Shown: positions 1 to 5,739 of the stretch, piece after piece
How positions within the stretch are numbered: the first letter of the stretch is position 1
Layout of the letters: each line of letters starts with the position of its first letter
Origin: Candidatus Uhrbacteria bacterium
GTDB taxonomy: Bacteria > Patescibacteriota > Patescibacteriia > 2-12-FULL-60-25
DNA: 11,181 nt
NCBI GenBank assembly: GCA_023246415.1
Contig: JAHFIK010000019.1
Location: 7,140-18,320 of the forward strand
Direction: 5' to 3'
The notes under the pieces: model-generated
What the model saw: the letters and a program-made list of their open reading frames with translations, nothing else
Database searches by the model: none
Told to the model about the DNA's origin: nothing
Position numbers and translations under genes: made by a program

Positions 1-40
1 AACGAAATCCCCCAGATTGCTCCGGGGGATTTTGTTCAAT
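1..40 (-). terminator. Intrinsic terminator after rpsR, probably bidirectional
   Basis: A stem of AATCCCCC and GGGGGATT closes a short loop. Flanking A-rich and T-rich bases extend it to about 13 pairs with one wobble. Read on the minus strand, the hairpin is followed by TTTCGTT, a few bases after the rpsR stop. The plus strand also ends in a T-rich run, so it could stop transcripts from both sides. It suggests the ribosomal operon ends at rpsR, with no rplI (L9) gene directly following as in many bacteria. Confidence 0.8.
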
Positions 41-46
41 GTCGAT

Positions 47-274
47 TTACTGGACCACGTATGGGACGAGACCCATGAACCGTGCGCGCTTGACCGCGTT
101 GGCGAGCTTGCGCTGGTGCCATTGGCACACGCCGGAGCGCTTGCGTGCCACGATCTTTCCGAAACTGGAGAGGTAGCGACGGAGCGTGTCCGTGTCTTTG
201 TAATCAATCGTCATCTGATTCACTTTGCAGAAATAGCATGAATGCGGTTCTGCTTTCTCCTTGCGAGGAGCCAT
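47..274 (-). CDS. rpsR: 30S ribosomal protein S18
   Basis: This 75-residue protein has the usual S18 length and sequence: an IDYKD motif near residues 23-27, then a GKI loop, and a basic C-terminal helix (HQRKLANAVKRAR) leading to LVPYV. S18 binds S6 and 16S rRNA on the platform of the small subunit. Cys13, Cys16, Cys50 and His53 form the CxxC...CxxH set of the zinc-binding (C+) type of S18. It is the last gene of the rpsF-ssb-rpsR cluster, and a terminator follows its stop closely. No Shine-Dalgarno sequence is visible: the bases before the ATG are C-rich. The start fits the family length. Confidence 0.97.
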   Translation of the reverse strand: MAPRKEKAEPHSCYFCKVNQMTIDYKDTDTLRRYLSSFGKIVARKRSGVCQWHQRKLANAVKRARFMGLVPYVVQ

Positions 275-360
275 AATGGGGGGTCACGAGGGTCTATTTT
301 CGAGATCCATCTCTAAGAGAAACGAATCGACGGAAATGACCTTGGTGATGGCATTGGTTT

Positions 361-436
361 AGTGCGTCGTACGTAGTACGTGGTGCGTGGGATCTCTAAA
401 GGAATCCTACGCACAACGCACCACGTACTACGCACT
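361..436. repeat. Heptad-word inverted repeat between ssb and rpsR
   Basis: The left arm (362-389) is four 7-nt units of the pattern GTRCGTN, where R is A or G. The right arm (409-436) is the complementary pattern, again four units. The arms pair imperfectly in register, differing mainly at unit positions 3 and 7. They pair better when slipped by one unit: left units 2-4 against right units 1-3 (counted from the outside) leave only two mismatches. The repeat starts 4 nt downstream of the ssb stop. No T-run follows on the minus strand, so it is not a textbook terminator. The remaining gap, 275-360, shows nothing recognisable. Confidence 0.85.
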
Positions 437-440
437 GTTT

Positions 441-893
441 TTAGAATGGAATGTCTTCGACGCGAATCTCCTGGTCGCCCATGGAGGATTCCGTGCTCTG
501 CGAAGGCGCGGATGAAGAGGCGGGAACGTATGATGGCTGGCCGGAACCGGAACCTCCGCCCTGCGGACGATCCAGCATGATCACGTTTTCGGCGACGATT
601 TCGGTGCGGCGGCGCTTCTGCCCTTCGGGGGTTTCCCACTCGCGGGTCTGAAGACGACCTTCCGCGTACACGCGGCGCCCTTTGGCGAGATACTGGCTAC
701 AGATGTCGCTGAGCTTTCCCCAGGCCACAATGTCGTGGAATTCCGTGCGCTCCTGCTTCTGACCTTGCGCATCCGTCCAGACGGCGTTCGTGGCGATTGA
801 GAAGTTCGTCACACTCTGACCGCTCGCGGTTGCCCGCGTTTCTGGGTCGCGTGTGACATTTCCGATGATCTGGGCACGATTGAGACTCATCAT
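441..893 (-). CDS. ssb: Single-stranded DNA-binding protein
   Basis: This 150-residue protein coats single-stranded DNA in replication, repair and recombination. Residues 1 to about 108 form the SSB OB-fold, with the typical opening SLNRAQIIGNVTRDPE, the FSIATN strand and a W-G-K-L segment near the middle. Residues 109-141 form a Gly/Ser/Pro-rich linker. The protein ends in DIPF, the acidic-hydrophobic tip that recruits partner proteins. It lies between rpsF and rpsR, its usual place. Two adjacent ATGs (893 and 890) could start it; the second gives the more usual N-terminus (MSLNR). Neither has a Shine-Dalgarno sequence. A weak internal promoter candidate lies upstream at 1016-1045. Confidence 0.97.
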   Translation of the reverse strand: MMSLNRAQIIGNVTRDPETRATASGQSVTNFSIATNAVWTDAQGQKQERTEFHDIVAWGKLSDICSQYLAKGRRVYAEGRLQTREWETPEGQKRRRTEIVAENVIMLDRPQGGGSGSGQPSYVPASSSAPSQSTESSMGDQEIRVEDIPF

Positions 894-905
894 AGGAAGA
901 TTGAT

Positions 906-973
906 CGTCCGTCGTGGCGTCGTCCGTCGTGGCGTCGGAAGAAAAACCGACGGACGACGGACGACGGACGACG
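906..973. repeat. Heptad-word inverted repeat between rpsF and ssb
   Basis: The left arm (906-938) alternates 7-nt and 8-nt versions of a GTCCGTC-type word. The 8-nt loop is A-rich (939-946). The right arm (947-973) has three exact GACGGAC units plus part of a fourth. The arms pair over most of their length, with bulges where the left arm has 8-nt units. It ends 12 nt from the ssb start, inside a transcribed operon, where a strong terminator would be unexpected. Confidence 0.85.
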
Positions 974-1015
974 AAACGAAATTTAAAGTTGCTAATTCAG
1001 ACGAGGGATCCCTTT

Positions 1016-1045
1016 AGCGTGGAGGAAATCCCATCCCGCTGTCAA
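1016..1045 (-). promoter_or_regulatory. Weak candidate promoter for ssb
   Basis: On the minus strand, a perfect TTGACA (1040-1045) is followed after 18 nt by CACGCT (1016-1021). The -35 is consensus and the -10 is poor. It lies just downstream of rpsF, so it could give ssb and rpsR a second transcript. The -10 resembles the TACGCT proposed for rpsF, which is the only reason to list it. Confidence 0.3.
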
Positions 1046-1065
1046 GGGGAAAAAACTCTGCTTCG

Positions 1066-1653
1066 TTAGGCCTTTTCTTCCGTTGACCCCACAGCCGCCT
1101 CTTCGGCGCCTTCCGCCTCTGCGTATAACGCAGAGTCAATCTTCTTTTCGAGATCCTCGGCGGACAATGTCTCAATCTTGGCAGCAGGTTCCGCAACGCT
1201 CCCGTCCTCAAGCGCGGCAACGCCTTCCTTCATTTCCTTTTCATCACGGGTTTTTTCATCCGTCTTTTCCTCAGACTTCTCCTTCTGGCCCGGGCGGCGG
1301 CGGCGATCGCCTCCGTCCACCTGGACTTCCTGGAACTGCACGAGCGTGAACTTTCCATCGCCCACATCTTCGGCGCGGACAATGAGGTGGCGAAGGATTT
1401 CCTTCTGGTTCAAGCGAAGCCCTTCTTCGATTCCGGCGACGGAGGCCGTTTCGCACTTAAAGCGGGCAATGACGTAATGACCAAACCGTTCGTGGCGGAT
1501 CGGGTACGCAAAACGGAGCTTGCCGAGACGGTTCGTCCGTTCAAGCGTGGCGTTGTACTTTGTAAACAGTTCGGCAACGTGCCCTTCAATCGTTCCGAGT
1601 TCCTCTTCGGTATAAGAGGTCGGGACGATATACATCAACTCGTACTCGTTCAT
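1066..1653 (-). CDS. rpsF: 30S ribosomal protein S6 with long charged C-terminal tail
   Basis: Residues 1 to about 95 are a clear S6 domain: opening MNEYELMYIV, then RLGKLRFAYPI, GHYVIARF and a final LRHLIVRAED segment. S6 binds S18 and the central domain of 16S rRNA. After the core comes a tail of about 100 residues: first a short basic run (RRRR at 117-120), then an acidic, Lys/Glu-rich stretch and a predicted helix around SAEDLEKKID. Total length is 195 against roughly 95-135 in most bacteria. It is the first gene of the cluster, with a promoter near 1773-1801 and a hairpin in the leader. No good Shine-Dalgarno is seen; the start fits the family N-terminus exactly. Confidence 0.96.
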   Translation of the reverse strand: MNEYELMYIVPTSYTEEELGTIEGHVAELFTKYNATLERTNRLGKLRFAYPIRHERFGHYVIARFKCETASVAGIEEGLRLNQKEILRHLIVRAEDVGDGKFTLVQFQEVQVDGGDRRRRPGQKEKSEEKTDEKTRDEKEMKEGVAALEDGSVAEPAAKIETLSAEDLEKKIDSALYAEAEGAEEAAVGSTEEKA

Positions 1654-1668
1654 AGATGACGCGACACG

Positions 1669-1707
1669 GCTCCGACGAAAAGGACCGGTGGATCCTTTGC
1701 TCGGAGC
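1669..1707 (-). promoter_or_regulatory. Structured rpsF leader hairpin, possible S6:S18 autoregulatory site
   Basis: Read on the minus strand, GCTCCGA pairs with TCGGAGC (7 pairs). After a small internal loop, AAAGGA pairs with TCCTTT. The apical loop contains ACCGG. The hairpin lies about 15 nt upstream of the rpsF ATG. In several bacteria the S6:S18 complex binds an rpsF leader RNA with an exposed CCG that imitates its rRNA site. The loop here has that triplet, but the match to the known motif was judged by eye only. Confidence 0.45.
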
Positions 1708-1772
1708 ACCTCTCTTTTATTTAAGGGAAAGAGAGATATGGCCGGACGCGTGGTGAGGTTTTAAGTGGGATG

Positions 1773-1801
1773 AGCGTAATATAGAACGCCGAACGCGTCA
1801 A
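1773..1801 (-). promoter_or_regulatory. Candidate promoter of the rpsF-ssb-rpsR operon
   Basis: On the minus strand, TTGACG (1796-1801) is followed by 17 nt and TACGCT (1773-1778). A better-looking TATATT (1778-1783) is too close for normal spacing. The predicted leader would be about 115 nt and would contain the 1669-1707 hairpin. A smaller stem (TCTCTTT/AAAGAGA, 1711-1734) also lies in the leader. Confidence 0.45.
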
Positions 1802-1811
1802 GATGGCTTTT

Positions 1812-1903
1812 CTTTAGAGCACAGAGCACAAGGCACAAGGCACAGGGCACGGGCTGATTCATTGTCAGCCTGTGCTCTGTGCCTTGTGCTCTGTGCTCTA
1901 AAG
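1812..1903. repeat. Heptad-word inverted repeat between the lipoprotein gene and rpsF
   Basis: The left arm (1812-1857) is CTTTA, five 7-nt units (GAGCACA twice, AGGCACA twice, GGGCACG once) and GGCTGA. The loop is TTCATTG. The right arm (1865-1903) has the complementary ends but only four units, so one unit must loop out. The right arm recurs almost unchanged at 3130-3166 on the other side of the lipoprotein gene. It ends 10 nt from the rpsF -35 box. Confidence 0.92.
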
Positions 1904-1932
1904 ATAAACAGGCCACCTCAAGAGATGGCCTG
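1901..1932 (-). terminator. Intrinsic terminator of the lipoprotein gene
   Basis: On the minus strand, CAGGCCA and TGGCCTG form a 7-pair stem with a 10-nt loop, then TTTATCTT follows. It lies 26 nt past the stop codon. This is a conventional terminator, directly next to the much larger word repeat at 1812-1903. Confidence 0.8.
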
Positions 1933-1958
1933 CCGTAGCGAGTAAAGAAAACACGCAA

Positions 1959-3002
1959 CTAGGTCGCACAGGTAAAGCTGTATGTCACCCCGTTCCCGTC
2001 GTAGAGGGTCCAGTTTGGATCCGGCACTTTCATGTCGATCTGCCACGAGCCACTCGCGGTACAGGTTGAACCGCAGACTGTTCGTGAGAATCGAGTTTCC
2101 ATACCGACTTTCACCCAACAGACGCTTTCATATCCCGGCAACGCCGATCCGCAATTCCCAGTATCCGCCGAATAGGCGATGTAACCAAAATACCCCATGG
2201 GGGCATCGGCATATGTCCAATGATTCGTTCCGCATCCATCCAGCGTTGATGAAACCACGATGATTGAATGCGTCCCGATGCACTTCACGTTATAGAGAAA
2301 CGCTTGTCCGAAACTCGCGAGACGAATCAGCATATCCGACCATCCGTTCGGGACGGTCGTCGCGGCACGTTTTACCGGAATGAGTTCGATCGTACAGGAC
2401 AATGCGCTATCCGTCAGCGAATGCGATCCGGAATAGAATACGACACCATCCCCATCTGTTCCCGTTCCGGTAAAATTCATCGTCACGCTATCCACGTGCC
2501 CGGTCAGCTTAAGCGCCGTAAAATCCGTCACCGCCCCAGAGGCGCACGCTTCAATCCCAGTCGTGCCTGATGAATAGGTTGCCGATGCATAGTCCTTCGT
2601 GTCGATCACGACTGTCAGGGTATCGATGTTTGCAGAACCAGAGAACGTTCCTGTTCCGGTCGAAACATAATTGATCTGATCGCTCACGTTCATCTGGTAA
2701 ATCCGAATCTCTGTTGGAAGCGGCGTTGTACTCCAGAACGTTATCGGATCAACGCATTTTCCTGAGATGCACCAGAGCGGATCGCTGCATCCAAATCCAT
2801 CCGCGCATCCGTAGGTCGTTCCGTTTGATCCGGTTCCGCCGGTACCGGTTTTTGCTCCACCGGTTCCCGACCTTGTTCCCGAACTCGAACCCGTTCCGGT
2901 TGCCGTATTCGGAAATGACTGATTCTCCGGCGACGCGGAGCACGCGCAGAACGCGAACGAAAAAAGTACCATCAAGAAACGTGCGATCTGTTTGATCTTC
3001 AT
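1959..3002 (-). CDS. Putative secreted lipoprotein with Cys-rich segment
   Basis: The family is not recognised. From the ATG at 3002 the protein has 347 residues: a basic N-terminus, a hydrophobic stretch (residues 8-20) and an FCAC lipobox, so Cys21 (or Cys19) would be lipidated and anchored outside the membrane. Residues 22-65 are a low-complexity Thr/Gly/Ser linker. Residues 66-85 carry four closely spaced cysteines (66, 72, 78, 83), as in small disulfide-bonded modules. The rest is Thr/Ser-rich with scattered cysteines and probably forms beta structure. The frame stays open to an ATG at 3125, but that start would put 41 residues with no signal character before the signal peptide, across the promoter and a repeat. 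A weak AAGGG precedes the chosen ATG. It has its own promoter and terminator. Confidence 0.8.
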   Translation of the reverse strand: MKIKQIARFLMVLFSFAFCACSASPENQSFPNTATGTGSSSGTRSGTGGAKTGTGGTGSNGTTYGCADGFGCSDPLWCISGKCVDPITFWSTTPLPTEIRIYQMNVSDQINYVSTGTGTFSGSANIDTLTVVIDTKDYASATYSSGTTGIEACASGAVTDFTALKLTGHVDSVTMNFTGTGTDGDGVVFYSGSHSLTDSALSCTIELIPVKRAATTVPNGWSDMLIRLASFGQAFLYNVKCIGTHSIIVVSSTLDGCGTNHWTYADAPMGYFGYIAYSADTGNCGSALPGYESVCWVKVGMETRFSRTVCGSTCTASGSWQIDMKVPDPNWTLYDGNGVTYSFTCAT

Positions 3003-3066
3003 GACATGACCCTTGCGTGTTGTTATCGAATGTCCAACGGCCCATCGAAATCGTCGATGTGCGCGC

Positions 3067-3094
3067 AGGGTAACAAAGTGACGAGGTCCGTCAA
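3067..3094 (-). promoter_or_regulatory. Candidate promoter of the lipoprotein gene
   Basis: On the minus strand, TTGACG (3089-3094) and TACCCT (3067-3072) are 16 nt apart, about 65 nt before the ATG at 3002. It has the same -35 as the rpsF candidate and a similar TACNCT -10. Confidence 0.45.
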
Positions 3095-3101
3095 TGGGAT
3101 G

Positions 3102-3168
3102 AGAGTACAGCGCACAGGCTGACATTGAATCAGCCTGTGCTCTGCGCCTTGTGCTCTGTGCTCTAAAT
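3102..3168. repeat. Heptad-word inverted repeat, second copy of the GAGCACA family
   Basis: The core GCACAGGCTGA (3112-3122) pairs perfectly with 3130-3140 across the loop CATTGAA. The right arm continues with four 7-nt units and a TAAAT end, nearly identical to 1865-1902. The left arm has only two units, one altered, so half the right arm has no partner. It lies just upstream of the lipoprotein promoter. Confidence 0.85.
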
Positions 3169-3169
3169 C

Positions 3170-3210
3170 AAAAAACGCCCCAGCGATCGCAATGCGATAT
3201 CTGAGGGCGT
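3170..3210 (-). terminator. Intrinsic terminator downstream of the LysM-like membrane protein gene
   Basis: On the minus strand, ACGCCCTCAG and ATCGCA pair with their complements across a tiny loop, with a small internal mismatch. A run of six T follows (3170-3175). It is a strong terminator but lies about 250 nt after the stop codon at 3461, leaving a long 3' region. Confidence 0.8.
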
Positions 3211-3228
3211 CTTCGAATAGGGCTTTAC

Positions 3229-3436
3229 CACGGAAGGAGACCGCGGAAGGGATTCATCAGCTTAATGACGAACGCCTATCAATATGGAACGTGCGGTGGA
3301 TTTTTCCCTGAGGAGGATCAGGGAAGGAATCTGCCAATGGCAGACACCTCTTAAAAGGACGAGCAGATGATTCGTTCCGATCAGGATCACTGATTGATCC
3401 AGTCAGAACGGGATCCCAGAGGAGGGGCTGGGACCC
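3229..3436 (-). other. Chain of hairpins in a long 3' region; possible structured RNA
   Basis: Between the stop at 3461 and the terminator at 3170-3210 there is no gene but a series of stems. They are GGGTCCCAG/CTGGGATCC (3411-3436), GTTC plus GGATCA with their complements (3374-3409), TCTGCC/GGCAGA (3330-3344), TTCCCTGA/TCAGGGAA (3304-3325) and a weak CCACGG/CCGCGG (3229-3247). No T-run follows any of them. It could be a structured 3' UTR, a processed small RNA, or decayed repeats. It matches no RNA family I recognise. Confidence 0.4.
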
Positions 3437-3460
3437 CACAATTGAACAGAGAACAAACGC

Positions 3461-5425
3461 TTATCGATGCGCGGATGCCAGTTGTGCGCGGAAAAACGAA
3501 TGCGGCGCCTGAACGAACGCGGTCGTCGCATGCCGAACTTCAGCGACCAGTTTCGACTTGAACAGTCTTACGGTCTGACTATCCGCAATATCCCGGAATG
3601 GAAACGCTGTGCCAAATTCTTTTTGATCCAGCGTTGGAAAAAAAAGCTGAAGTTGGCTGAGCTTTGCCCACACCCGAAATAGCGCATGAAGCTGTCTTGG
3701 CGAATCGATGACGACGTCGATACGATTTTTTGTCACCGCTTTGATCTTCCTGATGAACTCGCTGCCGACGCGATCTACCTCTGCCCAGCTCACACCGGAA
3801 TCGTCCGGAGGTGGTAACCCGACGAGGGTAATGCGAGGCTTCTCTGGCTCGTCCGGATTGCTTCCCGGCGGATCGTCTGATGGATCCGAACGGGCGTCGA
3901 GCGCTTCCTGTGCAAGACGGAGGTGATGTCGCAGCGTTGCGATTTCCGCAGCCTGCTTTGTCACCTGGTCGCGATACATCGCCACCGTTCCCTGCTGACC
4001 CTCCGCGAGGGTCCGCAAATTCTTAAGTAACGGCGATGAGGACGGTTGCTGGCACAGAAGCGCAAGTTCTTCGTTAATATCCCGAAGCACATGCGCGACG
4101 GTGTTGATCCCAGTGCCATCGACGGCGGTTGAGACGGGTTGCGATTCGGCGCCAAATACAATGTCTGTCAGGAGCTGAATGGCTGTCTTCAATGATGCAA
4201 TGAGTTCGTCTGTGGCTTGATGAACGGCGGCAAGCGCGGTTGCTCTTCCTTGCGGAATGGCATCGCTTGATCGACCGGTCAACTGCACATAGACATCACG
4301 CATCCCTTGATCCAGGGACTCTACCAGCACGCGATAATTCTCACATGCCGTTTCGAGAACCTGAATCCGACCATTCTGCTGTCCGTGCTTCAAGACGAGT
4401 GCCAAGAAGACAGCGCTGGCGCCATCCGTTGGATTCGTGCCCGCGGTATGCTCTGCGGTCCGCATGACATCAATCGTCCGACGAATCGCTCTGACGCAGG
4501 CTCTTGCATGACGAATCGTCTCCGTGGGATCCGACCCCTTCGGATCAGACGTCATCACTTCACCCGTGAGATCATTTGATTGATGAATGAGTCGATTCAG
4601 CCACGTCGTCACCTCGCCATACATACATTCGAGCGAGGTGTACTCTGCGGAAGCCTCCTTCACCCACTGGTTATGTTTCGCGACCAAATGACGGATCTGC
4701 CGACGCTGGGACACGACCATTCCGATGAGTAATGCGATGGAGGCGGCAACGCCGACTCCAACGAGGAGCGCAATCCACGCCCCAGCCGACATGATCGGCT
4801 CTGCCGCGATCGTCGGACGGGTCACCTTCGTCGGGAGTGGAAGCGTTGAGGCTGAATCTTTCTTTGTCTGTGCGGAGTCATCCTTTAAGACATAGATATG
4901 ATCCATCCCTTTTGCATTCGGGGTCAGCGACTTCAGCAGTTCAATGCACGCATCTGCGTCCTGACACTGCTCGAGCATCGCCAACCAATTCACCCGCTGA
5001 TTGAACGACATTAATGGCTTGTTCGAGATCGTAATGATCTCGCCTGGAACGAGGTAGGCATCCTGGAGTGCCTCGTCCGCGCATTCGTTCTTCCAATACT
5101 CGTTCGTTTTTCGCGAAAGGAGTCCGCCGATATTCGACTTCTTCCACCCGTTCTTTTTACAGATCGGAATGGTGACATCGGGATTCAAGGCCCGGATGGA
5201 TTGCCCTGTCGTTCCAAACGACATGGCGAGTTCATTTGCGGTGATATTGTTCCCCTCGCGGTTCACAATCTGAACGCAAGTCCCCTCTTTTCCTCCCGGA
5301 CACGTCACGACTCTGAAGTCGACTTTTTCGATCGGAATTCGTAGCCGAGCCATCACGGGATTGCTCCACGTGAACAGCGCGATCATGGTAACAATCCACG
5401 CATACACGGTGTGTCTGGTGCTCAT
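3461..5425 (-). CDS. Membrane protein: signal peptide, LysM-like region, one TM helix, long cytoplasmic helical part
   Basis: The family is not recognised. The chosen ATG (5425) has a strong AGGAGG four bases upstream; the open frame runs 20 codons further without support. The protein has 654 residues. Residues 1-26 are a signal peptide ending VMA. Residues 56-134 resemble a LysM fold with an insertion: a helix with a fixed ELAMSFGTT, then IRALNPD, and far later LVPGEIITI. All six outer cysteines (42, 50, 89, 115, 154, 160) are even in number and could form disulfides. Residues 214-238 form a membrane helix followed by RRQIR, so the C-terminal 410 residues should be cytoplasmic. These are mostly helical, include a coiled-coil-like stretch at 480-510, a Pro/Asp-rich linker (512-530) and a final globular-looking domain. 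It may link the cell wall to something inside. Confidence 0.75.
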   Translation of the reverse strand: MSTRHTVYAWIVTMIALFTWSNPVMARLRIPIEKVDFRVVTCPGGKEGTCVQIVNREGNNITANELAMSFGTTGQSIRALNPDVTIPICKKNGWKKSNIGGLLSRKTNEYWKNECADEALQDAYLVPGEIITISNKPLMSFNQRVNWLAMLEQCQDADACIELLKSLTPNAKGMDHIYVLKDDSAQTKKDSASTLPLPTKVTRPTIAAEPIMSAGAWIALLVGVGVAASIALLIGMVVSQRRQIRHLVAKHNQWVKEASAEYTSLECMYGEVTTWLNRLIHQSNDLTGEVMTSDPKGSDPTETIRHARACVRAIRRTIDVMRTAEHTAGTNPTDGASAVFLALVLKHGQQNGRIQVLETACENYRVLVESLDQGMRDVYVQLTGRSSDAIPQGRATALAAVHQATDELIASLKTAIQLLTDIVFGAESQPVSTAVDGTGINTVAHVLRDINEELALLCQQPSSSPLLKNLRTLAEGQQGTVAMYRDQVTKQAAEIATLRHHLRLAQEALDARSDPSDDPPGSNPDEPEKPRITLVGLPPPDDSGVSWAEVDRVGSEFIRKIKAVTKNRIDVVIDSPRQLHALFRVWAKLSQLQLFFPTLDQKEFGTAFPFRDIADSQTVRLFKSKLVAEVRHATTAFVQAPHSFFRAQLASAHR

Positions 5426-5561
5426 TCTTCCTCCTGTGTGTTCTCTGCTCTTCTTCTGTCCAAGTTCCGAACCGCTCCCTCTCAAGATATGCGGCGGTTA
5501 CGCACCCTTCTCCTGTACCACTCTGAGGGGAATAGACAATGACACCAGACAATCTAGGTGA

Positions 5562-5567
5562 CGTCAA
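5562..5567 (-). promoter_or_regulatory. Possible -35 box for the LysM-like membrane protein gene
   Basis: TTGACG occurs on the minus strand about 137 nt before the ATG at 5425, matching the -35 seen for rpsF and the lipoprotein. At 17 nt spacing the -10 would be TGTCAT, which is poor. The leader between them has an AACCGC/GCGGTT stem (around 5472-5502) and ends in the AGGAGG site. Confidence 0.25.
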
Positions 5568-5622
5568 GGCGTGTTGAGGCTAAAAATATCTCTCTGTTTA
5601 GCAAAATTAAACACTTAAAGAA

Positions 5623-5706
5623 GAATTTGGAATTTAGAATTTGGAATTTGAGATCAGAAAAATCCTCTTTTAGAGCCCCAAATTCCAAATTCTAAATTCC
5701 AAATTC
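5623..5706. repeat. Heptad-word inverted repeat between divergent genes
   Basis: Each arm is four 7-nt units, GAATTTG three times and GAATTTA once (second position). The arms (5623-5650 and 5679-5706) are perfectly complementary over 28 nt around a 28-nt loop. It lies between two divergent genes, so neither gene ends here. Its right end touches the expected -35 region of the methyltransferase gene. Confidence 0.95.
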
Positions 5707-5726
5707 CCTTATCCCTAAAGCACTGC

Positions 5727-5732
5727 TACACT
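5727..5732 (+). promoter_or_regulatory. Candidate -10 box for the methyltransferase gene
   Basis: TACACT lies only 7 nt before the ATG at 5740. Transcription would start at or next to the A of the ATG, giving a leaderless message. This agrees with the absence of a Shine-Dalgarno sequence. The -35 position (5704-5709, TTCCCT) is poor and overlaps the end of the word repeat. Confidence 0.4.
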
Positions 5733-5739
5733 CCCCGGC

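Noticed and set aside
3003..3125. An upstream start (3125) for the lipoprotein gene
   Set aside because: It would place 41 residues before a clean signal peptide and overlap the promoter and a word repeat.
3290..3350. Resemblance to the GGAAGGAA part of SRP (4.5S) RNA
   Set aside because: The match is short, and the stems around it do not make the SRP helix 8 with its symmetric loop. The strand would also disagree with the terminator.
5426..5485. An upstream start (5485) for the LysM-like membrane protein
   Set aside because: It would put a charged stretch before the signal peptide, while AGGAGG sits right before the ATG at 5425.
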